From contig CM055109.1 in the NCBI GenBank assembly GCA_029204225.1, positions 27,592,861 through 27,656,860 of the forward strand: DNA of 64,000 nucleotides. Reading direction: 5' to 3'. Under the pieces are notes generated by a model, which saw nothing but the letters and a program-made list of their open reading frames with translations, did not search any database and was not told where the DNA came from. Of the stretch, positions 11,611-22,450 are shown one piece after another (positions within the stretch are counted from its first letter, which is position 1; each line of letters starts with the position of its first letter). The position numbers and the translations under genes were made by a program. The stretch is from Diphasiastrum complanatum. Taxonomy: Eukaryota; Streptophyta; Lycopodiopsida; Lycopodiales; Lycopodiaceae.

Positions 11611-12932
11611 ATTTTTCAAAAAACAATAATTTTCTCTGATGTACAACTCATATATTCACTGTACAGATACTTAATAGCTAAAAAATTTCCTCTAAATTTA
11701 CAGATATCAGGATAATCGGATCTCTTCAACATTTTCTACACCAGTGTCACCTTTTTCGCCTATCACAAATCACATGGAAAAACAGTGTCGCGTTTTTCGC
11801 CTTTTTCGCCTGTCTTATTTTACATGTAAATATGCAAACTGTGTGACAACATGAGTAAAAATGCAGCATGAATGGAGGCAGATTAAAATAGGATTTAGGA
11901 GAGTAGAGGAGATAAATGCAACAAACATAAAAGAGTTTCATATTTAAAAACATTTTCAAACTATTGTACTTCATTCACGTAATCAATTCAAACAAAATTT
12001 CATATTTAGGGCACTTCTAAATTCAGCCCCTTCTAGCTTTCCTTTATAAATAATTAAATATGGAAATTAACCTAGCAGCTCTCCATTGACCACCCTATTG
12101 TAAATGACATAATTCCAGTAAAAAATCACAACCAAACACATATACTTGGTAGGGTTCTTGGAAAATATTTTCTTAGGGTTGATTTTACAAAAAGTATTAG
12201 TTTAGAAAGAAAGAAAGCTTTATTAATGTCTTTTAACGCCAAAAGGCATATACGACCAAATAGGCATATCTCAAATGTGATAAACACTAAAAGGAGTATA
12301 TAAATGCCTCTAGTAAAACAAACATCTACTATATACGAAAACTAGTAGATAGATCTCTACTCTACTCTCATAGAAAGTATCTCACTATGAGATGTGACAC
12401 AATAAGTGCAAATGCCCATGCTGAAAAGACATATAAGATCTACAAAACGCTCTCAACTAAGATGGTTGAAAAAGAATTTGATGTGTGTGCTTGATGGAAT
12501 TAGAGCTAGTACAATAGCGACCATTGACGACGACTATGTCTCATACTCTAGTGTTGATTGGGACATCCTAATAGAAGCTCTCCCTCTGGAGGTCCAAATC
12601 TCATATCTGTGAGATGTTGTACACTGTCGCTGATCGCGACGTTGATGTCTCATAGGGATAGCAACGTCTTCATCATCCGTCTTGAATCCACCTAAGCTCT
12701 CCTTCTAGAAAAAAAAGTTGTAATTTAAGTCTATGTATCATGAATATCTGGCTAAGCAAAGACTCTGTATCAGGGACATCTCGTGTAACATAAGGACTAC
12801 ACACTAAGAATCCTCGTAGACAATGAGATAACATAAAGTAGCAGGTGAGTCTCTAAATAAGCAATACTATTGACCACGTATCTCATAATAAGCAAGCCAT
12901 TTGAAGATGAAATGCTCCTTAGTATCAACCTC

Positions 12933-12935
<3 letters not shown>
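11611..12935. other. No gene seen
   Basis: AT-rich sequence. The word TTTTTCGCC is repeated four times between 11750 and 11812. The frame at 12406..12612 has no recognisable content and no supporting splice or promoter signals. Confidence 0.45.

Positions 12936-12986
<51 letters not shown>
12936..12986. repeat. (AG)n microsatellite
   Basis: About 25 uninterrupted AG units. Confidence 0.97.
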
Positions 12987-12988
<2 letters not shown>

Positions 12989-14001
12989 ACATATTGGAGT
13001 ATTACTCCATTTTGTTAATCTTCATCGTCTGAGTTGAGATCCTCTTCTTAGAAGAGCACGCTTCATGGAATCTATTCCATTTTGATACTCTTCTTAAATG
13101 TGGGGCTCTTCTACCCTTTATAACATCCCACAATCTTTTATTTTAGTCCTAGGATGGTCAATAAAAGAAATGCAACAAAAATACAAAGTAAGAAATTTAT
13201 GTTGCATTGGACAACACCAATAATCACAAAACGGGAAGCAAGAGAACATTCCTCGTTGACAACACCAAAGTATATGTAAATTACAAAATTAGGACAACCA
13301 AAAGCACTAATCACCATAAGACGTTGAACATTTTCAAGAGGTTGGATAGGGGATGAATATGAGTTATGATAAGTTGATATTAAGTGCAACCAAGGCATGC
13401 AAGTGAACCATGAGTAAGTAGAGTTGATGGAAGTAATGCAACCAACAATATTCCTTCCAATATGAGAACTAAAGAGTTTAGAGCATATGGTGACCAGGCT
13501 TTGTAATAACTTGGGCCGAAATTAGATGATTTTTTGTTTAATAAACTCCCTATAAACTTTAAAGCAATCATCTCGGGAGGTTTCAAAAAGGTACTTTGTA
13601 ATCATGGTTACCACACCCATCTGTTCTTTTGAAAATGTTTTCCAAATCAGCGGCTTTGGCCACCAAGATAAAAATTAGAGTTTCTATTATTCAATCCTAA
13701 CATATCATGAAAACAAGCTCAAAGCGCCCATTTGAAATTTATATCAAGCTTCTGCAATCAAAACTTGCAATGGGCTCACCCTTTTTGGCCTCACGTATTT
13801 CTTGTGCATCATGGCTAGACAATGCAGTATAAGCTTAAACCCAATTCATAACAAAAAAAGCAACCACCAATGAAAATTGCCACATCAACTACATTAAGAG
13901 CATCATATCAATCACCACATTTACATAGATATGACCACCTTATTCTAACTGATAAATGGAATGAGAAGAGGTATGCATACAGGCAAAGCAGCTCAGATGG
14001 G
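12987..14001. other. 3' flank of the minus-strand gene at 14002, no other gene seen
   Basis: Short open frames at 13138..13586 lack any familiar motif. The part next to 14001 would be the 3' untranslated region of the neighbouring gene. Confidence 0.4.
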
Positions 14002-15455
14002 TTATTTTTGGTTAAAACTCTTCGCCTTTTCCTGTGCTTGCTGAAATAAATTGGCAGCTTTACTTTGAGCCTCTTTTAAAACAGGCTTGGAAGCCTCAAA
14101 TGCCTTCAGTGCCACTGGTTTCAAAGTCTTCAAAGCTTGTAAAACGTATGGTTTAGCTTGCATCCCTAGTTCTTGAGCTTTCTCCCATGCCTGAATAGCC
14201 AAAGGCTGTAGCTGTTTATATGTTTCCTCCACTATTGGACTTGCCTTCTCCAAGTTATCGTCGAGCTTCTGGGGACCAAATACAAAGCTCAATAAAATTG
14301 GTAAGTCATGAGTGCAGGCCTGAAAGTGACCTAAATGTACATCAGATTCAAACTATATTGAGTCATATTCCTCGCCATACGGAACGAGGAGGCTATTCTG
14401 TATGGCATTTGGAACATGCTCCATACGGAACATGCGACAAAAGTTACATATTGAACGGAAACCTTTTTCTTTAAAAAATTTCTTCTTAAAAATCTGAAAA
14501 AGGATTATTTTTTTAATCTGTTTTGTGCTTCGGAACATATCCTGTTCCATATGTAAGGAACAGAACATACACAGAAAAAACCTAAAAACGTTTCTGGGAA
14601 ATTTTGAATACGGGTGTTTATCGCATAGTTCTCAAAGATTTCAGGAATGACAATTGTTATTTTCAAAAATACTATCTCAAAATAGGAAGATATGATCAGC
14701 CCACACGTGGTGCGTTGGTGTGGCATGCTTGGGTTGTGGGCTTGCCAACCCAGGTTCAATTCCCTGCCCTCATGTGCGCAGATGACTGGGCTAAATGCCT
14801 GTTTAAGGCCTTTTTTTTAATCTAATGAGGAAGAAATATGAATCTGCACAGTGCAGGCTGTAAATGAGGTGATTGCCACAACAAAATAAGCAAGATCAAC
14901 GATGCTGAGTAAAAAGTACCCACCTTTTAAACGTCTTTCCAGTAGGAATCTGAAAGCACAAAGATTGCACCACCACCACCAATAGTTGCTAAAAGCAAAA
15001 GGAACTGCGACACGAACAAAGGAAGAAAACCATGGGTCTCGCTTTTCACAACAATACTCGGGCCTGATGCTTCTGTCTGGAAAAGAAAACCCAAAAGCCA
15101 AAATAAAGTCCGAGATAAGAAAAGATTGACTTTTGTCACAACAAACTGACAAAAAAGTTTTATTTGTTTCAACAACAGTTACAACAAGGACAAGTTTATT
15201 TTGAAAAAGCATAAAGCAAGTTGAGCAGCAAACCATGTTCTATCTGATCAACTACACGATAACTTCAATAGGATCTTCAAACACATGAACTATAACAAAA
15301 TGCATGACCTGCAGGCTCAGTGACTTTGCCAGAGCTTGTGGAGAAGCTTTTGCTTTCATCTCCTTGTCAATTTGTTCAAAATAGGTTTTCTGGGCTGCTG
15401 CATTTTCCCGCTCTCTGCGTGCAATTTCTGCTGCTGCTTTCAGCTTTTGCACCCT
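14002..15455 (-). CDS. Host gene of unknown function, three visible exons (membrane segment plus amphipathic helices)
   Basis: Exons in transcript order: 15455..15309 (after a TAG acceptor; 'KLKAAAEIARRERENAAAQK', 49 codons, charged helix), 15076..14933 (after a TTTCCAG acceptor; 'SETHGFLPLFVSQFLLLLAT' leading into a GGGG-containing hydrophobic stretch, a single membrane span) and 14268..14002 (after CCCCAG; an alanine/lysine/glutamine-rich chain of amphipathic helices ending 'AKSFNQK' and a stop). All three joins are in phase. The second intron's donor is weak (GTTTAA); if it is not used, the protein ends two codons later at a TAA (14927). Upstream exons were not found. The layout suggests a membrane-anchored protein, perhaps in an organelle, but I recognise no family. 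A SINE lies in the second intron. Confidence 0.5.
14360..14590. repeat. Sequence with iterated GGAAC/GTTCC words
   Basis: The words CATACGGAAC, TTGGAACATG, ATACGGAACATG and a TGTTCC...GGAACAG inverted pair occur within about 230 bases, either side of an A/T-rich middle. This is like the palindromic ends of the small DNA element at 58039, but the terminal repeat is not visible. Confidence 0.35.
14684..14842 (+). mobile_element. SINE-like retroposon in an intron
   Basis: Carries RNA polymerase III-type promoter boxes: box A TGGTGCGTTGG at 14708..14718 and box B GGTTCAATTCC at 14753..14763, 34 bases apart as in a tRNA. It ends in a run of eight T (14811..14818). The flanks are near-duplicates, AGGAAGATATGA (14684..14695) and AGGAAGAAATATGA (14828..14841), as expected for a target-site duplication. 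The body between is about 130 bp. SINEs are copied by LINE enzymes. Confidence 0.6.
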
Positions 15456-16500
15456 CTACCACATAACACATAAAACCGTGCAAAAATAGGTTAAATGATC
15501 GAAGGCAGATCAATAATACTAAAATGCATGGGAGATAAAAACTGCATCAATGGCAAAAGTTCAATGTTCAAGGATCAACATCTTTTTTCATAACAGCCCG
15601 TATTATTATTATTTTGGTCATTCAGCACTTGAAGAGATATATTATTTCCACAAGATCACAACCCGTTTTCAGCATTCCTTTCTCATTTCGTTGATGATTT
15701 TTTTCCAGCTTTCCACTTCCTATCGCATTCACAATTGTTTCTGATTTCTTTTTTGCTAGTTTCCTCCATCACAATGGTGCAATCCGACCTTGTCGATCTC
15801 TAGGGGGAGGTGGACATTGTCAGAGGGTTGCCGACAAGTCCAACAAGACCGGTGCGTTGCTGGTATTGCCTGGTCGAGTTCACTGCAACCCTCACTCGCC
15901 AATATTTACTTTTAGAAAACTTTGAAATCCATCTATACCATACAAGCATTAGAAACTGCAATGCCCTTTTCTTTCAGAACGGTGAACGTTTTACTCAAAT
16001 AACCTTCAAGGGTCTAATTCAGTAGGAACCTCTGAGATGAGAATTGCTTATGAGAAACCAAAGGGTACAAGAAAATCTTCCAACTATCTAGTATTACAAG
16101 CTATCTAGTACTACAAGCATTTAAGATGCAGATATGTTGTTGTAGATGGCAACTAGCCCAACTCACAGCCAGAAAACGGAAGTATTTTGACGGCATTAAC
16201 TGGGCGCCGAAGAGCCCACAAACTCGTCGTCTTGGTTAGGTGCATTAATCTCTTGCTCTGCCTCTTGGTTAGCCCGACAAATTCGCACCCTTTCTCTGAC
16301 CATGGCCAGCTGCTGCGCAGTGTAGTTAATTCCCCGTCGCTGTGTTTCCTCGCCCTTGCCAGCAGGGGTAGGATGTTGCAGCTCCGGGTGTCTGCTGAAT
16401 CTCTCGCATCCTCTCTTAAAACTCTAGGCGAAGCTTCTCATTCCTTTCATTGTGCCTTCGAACCTTGTTAGCTTTGTCGTTTCTCTCACAGCACACAGGC
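15456..16500. other. Upstream region/intron of the minus-strand gene, no exon found
   Basis: No further exon of the 14002..15455 gene is recognisable. Around 16141-16470 the minus strand has charged coding-like pieces ('MVRERVRICRANQEAEQEIN') in shifting frames; these could be an old gag or gene piece but cannot be assigned. Confidence 0.35.
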
Positions 16501-16830
16501 TCTCGCACAGACTCTCATTGGCTCTCACAGCCTCTCACTAGCTCTCTCACAGCCTCTGAAAATGCCTCTTAGAAGGCCTCTCACAATGGCACTCGCATTG
16601 CCTCCCCACAAGTTGTTTGCCCATGTGCAGCTGCTGATGATCCCGCCATGTGTTGTTGTACCTACCCCCATGTGCTGCTCTCCCATTGGCCCCATGGTCT
16701 GCTCCCCCATTACGCCCATGTGCTGATGTACTTGCCCCCATGTGCTGCTCTCCCATGTATTGCTCTCCCATTGGCCCCATGGTCTGCTCCCCCATTATGC
16801 CCATGTGTTGCTGTACCTGCCCCTTGTGCT
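16500..16830. repeat. Minisatellite of CCCATGTGCTGCTCTCCCAT-type units
   Basis: A CTCTCACAG-rich lead-in is followed by two diverged copies of a roughly 80-105 bp block built from CCCATTGGCCCCATGGTCTG and CCCATGTGCTG words. The minus strand reads as repeated M-G-x-M-G-E-Q, but this follows from the repeat and is not evidence of a gene. Confidence 0.7.
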
Positions 16831-16900
16831 TTCCCCTTTTTTTGCATTTTTTTTTGGCTTCTTTTTGGGCACCCTAAAGCATTTATATCAGGAAAAATAT

Positions 16901-17003
16901 TTAAAATATATATATATATGGTGCCGCCCTGGTACCACATTTTCCAGGGCGGCACCATACTGGCGGTACCACCATTATGGTACCAGCGGTACCACATAGT
17001 GGA
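16901..17003. repeat. (TA)n and hairpin-forming palindromic element
   Basis: A short (TA)n run is followed by a perfect 14-bp inverted repeat, TGGTGCCGCCCTGG (16919..16932) and its complement (16944..16957), around an 11-base loop. GGTACC then recurs several times up to about 17000. The arrangement parallels the palindromic element beside (TA)n at 11516. Confidence 0.6.
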
Positions 17004-17459
17004 ACATTTGCAACTATGCATCTACCTATGAGCATCAATCAAGAAGGTTGCCTTTCTCTCCTAGATTAGTTTCTCTAGAGAATCGATCAAGGGGATGTCC
17101 CTTTGCCAATGGCATAGCAATTTATGTTTTTTCTAGCCCCTAGTTAAGAGCTCGATTAAGGACACTATTGCACCACTGGGCCTGCTCTATTTAAAGATTG
17201 GGCCCTGAGCCTAGACAAGAACGGCCAACCTTAGCCCTAACGTGGTAGCTTGCCTAGAAGGTTCGATTAGGGTTCTCCAGTATGGTAAAAGTAGGAGGTA
17301 GCTTCCAAATTGACTTGGCCCCATTCAAACTCGTCTCCAAGGGACCAAAACTTAAACTTGGGCCTCGACGAGTGCATTGGATAAGTTTCTGACACTGGAG
17401 AAAATTCTAATGACCCCTAAATGACGTTTAGGGTCTGCCAATGTGGCAACTTTGCTTAA

Positions 17460-18490
17460 TAGACAGAGCATGAATAGGAAATATCTGCGCGGTCTCCCAG
17501 GTAGAATCAGAAAGAGGTCTACCATGCCAAGCGACCAAGTACTCACAGATCAGACGGTTGCGTAAACGCCTCTCCCGCCTATTCAATACCCTCACAGGGC
17601 CATGGGTTACTTCTCCCTGCTCCTAGAATGCAAACAAACCATCAGACAACAAGTTATCGCCATTACGTAAAACTTGTTTCAATCTAGAAACATGAAATAC
17701 ATGATGCACTTTACAAGTTTTAGGCAAATCTAACTTATAAGAAACATGACTAATTCTTTTAACTATTTTTCAGTGTCCACAATAATGAGGGAGATTTGAT
17801 ACAATATACGAGATAATGCATCAGCCACACAATTTTCTGCACCCTTCTTGTATTGAATTTTCATGTGAAATGCATCAACTCAGCGCACCTAGCTTGCCGC
17901 CCTCTGAGGTCTAGTTGGTTGCAGAAATATCTCAAAGTGTTATGGTCGGTGTACACAAAGAATTCCTCACCATACAAATATTGCCTCCATGCCTTCAAAG
18001 CGTGGACTATGGCATACAACTCCTCCTGAGTTGGAAAATTCTTCTATGCAAGGTTAAGCTTCTTTCTCTCAAAGGCCACACGCCTACCTTCTTGCATTAG
18101 AACTGCCTTCCCTTCCCCTTAAGAAGATTTGTCAACTGCTATTTGAACATAGTCCTTGACAAATCATCTGTAGTATCTTGACATACGAAGAAAAACCTGA
18201 AGATCTAATACATTCATTGGTCTAGGCCAATTAAGTATGGTCATAGCCTTATTGGGGTCCATTTTAATTCCATCTTTGGAGATAACATGGCCCATGTAAG
18301 CTATTTCCTTTGCAAAGAACTCACACTTACGCTTCGCATATAGCTTGTGATTTTTGAGGAAATACAAAACCTTTTTGAAGTGAGTCAAATGCTCTTTTTT
18401 AGTTTTACTATAAACAAGTATATTGTCTAGAAAAACTATAGCAAACTTACCTAAGTGTGGCCAAAAGACACTGTTCATCAAGGTCACCAA
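17460..18490 (-). pseudogene. Chromovirus (Ty3/gypsy) RT-RNase H-chromodomain remnant
   Basis: In minus-strand order: RT with the catalytic box changed to FLDN ('VFLDNILVYSK', about 18430) and 'MGHVISKDGIKMDP'; then RNase H starting only at 'GKAVLMQEGRRVAFE' (about 18115), so the first catalytic Asp region is deleted; then 'VYTDHNTLRYF'. Shortly after the RNase H end (17800) comes the integrase C-terminus ('KVHHVFHVSRLKQV', about 17690) and a chromodomain ('EYLVAWHGRPLSDSTWE', about 17510). The whole integrase core, about 1 kb, is missing. Chromodomains direct insertion to marked chromatin. The RT is cut at 18490 by the LTR of the copia element. Confidence 0.8.
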
Positions 18491-18667
18491 TGTAGCTACA
18501 ATTAGGCCTAGTGGACCCATGAGTCCCTGCCAAGTTAATTTCATACTATCTTAGCTAACTCTAAGCTTAGTAGGCCTAATATATTAATGACCATGGTTAC
18601 ACAACTCTCGACCTTTTGGGTCAAAGTAACCCATGGTAATGTAAGCAATTCCATTTACATTCCAACA
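18491..18667 (-). repeat. 3' LTR of the short-LTR copia element
   Basis: 177 bp, closely similar to the split copy at 20302..20443 plus 26973..27005. It interrupts the chromovirus RT frame at 18490. Confidence 0.75.
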
Positions 18668-18785
18668 CCCTCCTTGAATGGAAATGCATAACATAACATG
18701 AAGTAACTTCTCGAAAGAGAAAAATGCAACTTGTTGTCCGAACTTCATGTCGCCAAATAAACTTCGCACCGAAGTAGTCGAAATC

Positions 18786-19673
18786 TCATTCCCAATCATG
18801 TCCAACATATAAAAGGAAAAGAATGCGTAATAATGAAGCATCAAGTCGAAGGGTGAGGATTTGCATGCTCCATCCGAAGTAAGGAACCAATATAAACTCG
18901 GCAATAAGTCGAAACATGGACTTGTAATCCATCATAGGCTCCCACATCATTCGAAAATACTTCTTATCATAAGGACAATAAAAAAGAGTACCAAACTCTT
19001 TTGGCATCACATCCTCCCGAACCTTACCATCAATGACTTGCTCACATAGAATAGGCAATGTATTAACATCATGATGAAGAGTAAGTGTAGAACCAAAAAT
19101 ACCAGCAAGAGGTGCTGATTTTAAAGAGGCATGTGCCTTCCTTTCGTAGTAAGATATTTCTTTGCTGTCCTGCAAAGTCTCCAATAGCCGACAAGGAACT
19201 GTTATGGGTTGTTCAACACTTTGCTGCCCAAAGTGTTCCCAACATGGACCATGTTGTTCATAATCTTCCGCAGGCTGTTCCTGAAGCATAATGGACTGCT
19301 CAAGATGTAAAATGGGCTGTAAATGACCAAAAGAAGATGACTGAACCTGCTGTCCAACGTCTTCTTCATAAAAATTTGGCAAACTATCAAGAGATGCATC
19401 AACGATGGCGTCATCAAAGTTGTCCCTCGAAGAGGTATGGGATGACATAGAAGATTCTTCAAGTAATGAAAAATTCTCTCTAATCAAATGCTCACTCTTA
19501 ACACTTTGAACAAAAGCACTAATTGGCACATGTTGACTCCCTCCTCGATTAGTACAAAAAGGTTCCAAAGAGTGCTTGAATTTTTCAGCCTTTCCTAAAA
19601 CTTCAAATTGAAAAGGTTTCGCATGAAACTTTTCACTAATGCATCCATCATATGCATCAACTTGCGGAAGGAG
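18786..19673 (-). CDS. Unknown open frame inside a copia element, about 295 codons
   Basis: An uninterrupted minus-strand frame from just after a TAA (19674..19676) to the stop at 18786, with no usual ATG near its 5' end. It reads 'YDGCISEKFHAKPFQFEVLG', 'RGGSQHVPISAFVQSVKSEH', an acidic/glutamine-rich middle, and 'FYCPYDKKYFRMMWEPMMDY'. No membrane span is obvious and I recognise no family. It starts exactly where the copia integrase frame breaks off and ends just before the polypurine tract and 3' LTR, so it occupies the place of RT and RNase H. It may be a captured host sequence. The clean frame amid decayed neighbours makes it notable, but expression is unproven. Confidence 0.45.
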   Translation of the reverse strand, partial: LLPQVDAYDGCISEKFHAKPFQFEVLGKAEKFKHSLEPFCTNRGGSQHVPISAFVQSVKSEHLIRENFSLLEESSMSSHTSSRDNFDDAIVDASLDSLPNFYEEDVGQQVQSSSFGHLQPILHLEQSIMLQEQPAEDYEQHGPCWEHFGQQSVEQPITVPCRLLETLQDSKEISYYERKAHASLKSAPLAGIFGSTLTLHHDVNTLPILCEQVIDGKVREDVMPKEFGTLFYCPYDKKYFRMMWEPMMDYKSMFRLIAEFILVPYFGWSMQILTLRLDASLLRILFLLYVGHDWE

Positions 19674-20150
19674 TTAACACCTTCAAGGATTTAGTAGGAC
19701 ACCGATTACTAATGTAAGCCGCCGTTATAACCGCTTCAGCCCAAAACTTGAGGTAGGCCCTTTGCCTTGAGCATGCATCAAGCCATCTCCATAATAGTGC
19801 GATTCTTTCTTTCGAGGTGTGTAAGGGATTGTCATTTGATGATGGATACCTTTTCTTTGAAGATAAGTACCAAACGTATTCTTTATATATTCCCCTCCTC
19901 GGTCGGTACGTAAGATCTTCAAAGAGTGCCCAAACTGGTTTTCTATCATTGCTAGAAAATCCTTAAAGCGTTGAAAAACTTCAGATTTTGCCTTCATAGG
20001 ATAAATCCATGTAAATCTTGAAAGGTCATCAATAAAAGTAACAAAGTACTTGCACCTTCCAATGGATTCGGTCCTCATGGGACCACATACATCACTATGA
20101 ACCAAATCATCAACTCTAATAGTTCCATCAATTGGAAAAGCTTGCCTTTA
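19674..20150 (-). pseudogene. Ty1/copia integrase fragment
   Basis: The frame reads 'VHSDVCGPMRTESIG', 'FVTFIDDLSRFTWIYPMKA' (first catalytic Asp) and 'ILRTDRGGEYIKNTFG' (second Asp). A frame change then leads to 'FWAEAVITAAYISNRCPTKS'. The third catalytic residue region is damaged ('YTPRKKESHYYG'). The piece begins in the middle of the integrase and stops at about 19676, where the unknown frame starts. Confidence 0.82.
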
Positions 20151-20159
20151 TAGTCCAAG

Positions 20160-20250
20160 ATGACTATCTAACTTCATGACTATTGGCTATCCAACTACTT
20201 GACTATTGGCTTTCCAACTACTTGACTATTGGCTATCCAACTTTCTATAA
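20160..20250. repeat. Tandem repeat, about 24-bp unit
   Basis: Roughly 3.5 copies of a unit containing CTTGACTATTGGCTATCCAA, located in the 5' leader of the short-LTR copia element. Confidence 0.75.
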
Positions 20251-20301
20251 GTTACATAGAAAGAATAAGGTACCTCCAATATGTCAAGTTGGGGTACTTA
20301 A

Positions 20302-20443
20302 TGTCACAATTAGGCCTAGTGGACCCATGAGTCCCTACCAAGTTAATTTCATACTAACTTAGCTAACTCTAAGTTTAGTAGGCCTAATATAATAAATGAC
20401 CATGGTTATACAACTCTCGACCTTTTGGGTCAAAGTAACCTAT
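20302..20443 (-). repeat. 5' LTR of the short-LTR copia element, first part
   Basis: Matches 18491..18667 up to the target duplication CCTAT (20439..20443). The remaining 33 bp continue at 26973 after the inserted chromovirus. Confidence 0.75.
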
Positions 20444-20894
20444 AGTTATGAACGTAGCCACGGCTGATCTAGATTTAGTCTATGAAAGCATCACATAAGC
20501 AAGACTTAACCCTAGAAAGCAGGAGAGAGAAAGCTTAAAGAGACTAAAGAAGGAGATCATATCATAAGTCAAGTAACAAATGACACAAAATCCCTACTTA
20601 TAGCCAAGAGGAAGCCCTAAAAGGAAGCTTCCAGTGGCTAGGGCCAAACTGAGAGGGAAAATAGTGCACCCTCCAAGAAGGCCCCCACTCTCAGTAATAT
20701 GACCAAATAACCAATATAGTGAATCATAGGGCCCAAGGCCAATAATATGGTCTAAATGTCAATAATAGGGCCCAAGGCCAACCATATAGTCTAAATGTCA
20801 AATAATGAATAAAAAAGGGCCCAAAGCCTGCCTATGCATAAAGTAAAGTAAATGTAAATGGACATGGCGAATGTAATAAGTCGAGTCCATAACT
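20444..20894 (-). repeat. 3' LTR of the complete chromovirus
   Basis: 451 bp with the inverted ends AGTTATG/CATAACT. The inner side abuts the polypurine tract. Confidence 0.95.
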
Positions 20895-20999
20895 CTCCCC
20901 GACACAAAAATAAGACCCAACTGCCATAAAGGACTGGATCAAGTAACAGCAAGCCCTGGAGGATCAATTGGAACAGTATCTGGTGTAGTAACAACTGGA

Positions 21000-22440
21000 G
21001 CAACAGCTGATGTGCGGCAAGAGCACGAGCCTGATCCGCAAGTGACGGTGTATGATAAAAGACATCAATAGGCTCCCTTGTGGCCTCCTCAACAGGACGA
21101 CCATCCCACTGGACTAGGAAGTGAATCTACCGGCGGCGTCGACTATGATGCAAACGCACCTAAGGATAGCAGCAGGTAATAAAGGAAAGAGATCCGGTGC
21201 AGTAGGAAACTCAGCATCACGAGGAGCATCATCCTCAATAGCAGCACGTAATAAACTGACATGGAATATATCACAAGCATGTGTGGAAGCAGGAAGCTGA
21301 AGACGATATGTAACTGGACTAAGAACCTCCAATATACAATAAGGCCCATAATAACGTGGTGCAAGCTTCTCAGTAGAAGCATGGCCCTGAATAAAATGAT
21401 GACGTGCAAACCGTAGGCGTAGATATACCATATCACCAATATGAAACTCAACATGACGTCGATGACGATCAACTGAAGCCTAATAACGCTGCTGGACCTG
21501 CTGCAAATGGGAACTGGCCTGGAGAATAAGCTCGCGAGCACCTGATAGAAATGAAGACAATGTCACAAGTGTATCCTCAGGAGGAAGAGAAATACCAGGT
21601 AAAAGAGGTGCATAACCATGAGATAATAAAAATGGTGCAACGTCGGTGCTGGTACTAACAGAGCTGTTATAGCTATACTCTGCCAAACATAAGTGCTGAT
21701 CCCAATCCTTCCCTGAAGGAGTAAAAAAATGGCGCAAATAATCCTCAAGGATCTTGTTAAGGACCTCAGACTGCCCATCAGAAGTAGAATGATAAGCAGA
21801 CCCCATAAAAAGCTGTACATCCAATATACGCATAAGCTCTGTCCAGAACAATGATGTAAACTTACTATCCCGATCAGAAAGGATAGTACGAGGAAACCCA
21901 TGTAGGCGAAATATCTCTGAAAGGAACAAGCGTGCACACTGCTCTGCTGTGATAGTACTGCGGACGGGTATGAAATGTGCCTGTTTCGAGAACCTGTCAA
22001 CTACCACCATACGTGAATCGTGACCACGACGGGTGCGGGGAAGGCCAATGGCGGTGAGGAATAGGCCAACTCTGAAGCAAACCAGCGGACTTAGCACGGG
22101 AGAACTTATTACGTAAGCAGAAAGGACAGGTACGAATAAGTACAACAAGCTCTTTCCTAAGGGATGGCCAATAGAAATGATCCTTAAGACGAGCATAAGA
22201 CTTCTGAAAACCAAAATGACCCCCAACTGGGGACGAATGAGCATCCGACAACAACTGAGAACGGATACCCAAAGAACTAGGAATACAAAGAGAACCATAA
22301 TGATAAAGACGGTGGTCAACAGTGGAATAAGCCTGATGAGGTGAAGACGACATAGGTGGAGCAGAACTATAAACATCACGAAATCAGAACATGTAAGATA
22401 AGTAGATGGAAGATCATCAAACCAGGAAGGGATCGTGGCA
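21000..22440 (-). pseudogene. Chromovirus integrase and chromodomain
   Basis: The HHCC finger ('DAHSSPVGGHFGFQ', 'CPFCLRNK') is near 22130-22230. The core has 'MVVVDRFSKQAHFIPV' (D), 'TILSDRDSKFTSLFW' (D) and 'STSDGQSEVLNKILEDYL' (E), all present. A stop at 21480 interrupts 'HLQQVQQRY', then 'VEFHIGDMVYLRLRFARHHF' and 'HACDIFHVSLLRAA' follow. A shift leads to a chromodomain-like end ('DGRPVEEATREPIDVFYH', about 21090) that recurs in the related pieces near 32380 and 61420. Integrase would insert the DNA copy, and the chromodomain would guide it to chromatin. Frameshifts make this copy inactive. Confidence 0.88.
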
Positions 22441-22450
22441 ACAAGGGTAT

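Noticed and set aside
14697-14780. Functional tRNA gene
   Set aside because: The boxes are present but no cloverleaf or acceptor pairing is apparent, and flanking duplications with a T-tail fit a SINE better.
16187-16471. 94-codon plus-strand frame
   Set aside because: No motif. The opposite strand has equally coding-like charged pieces, and neither could be assigned.
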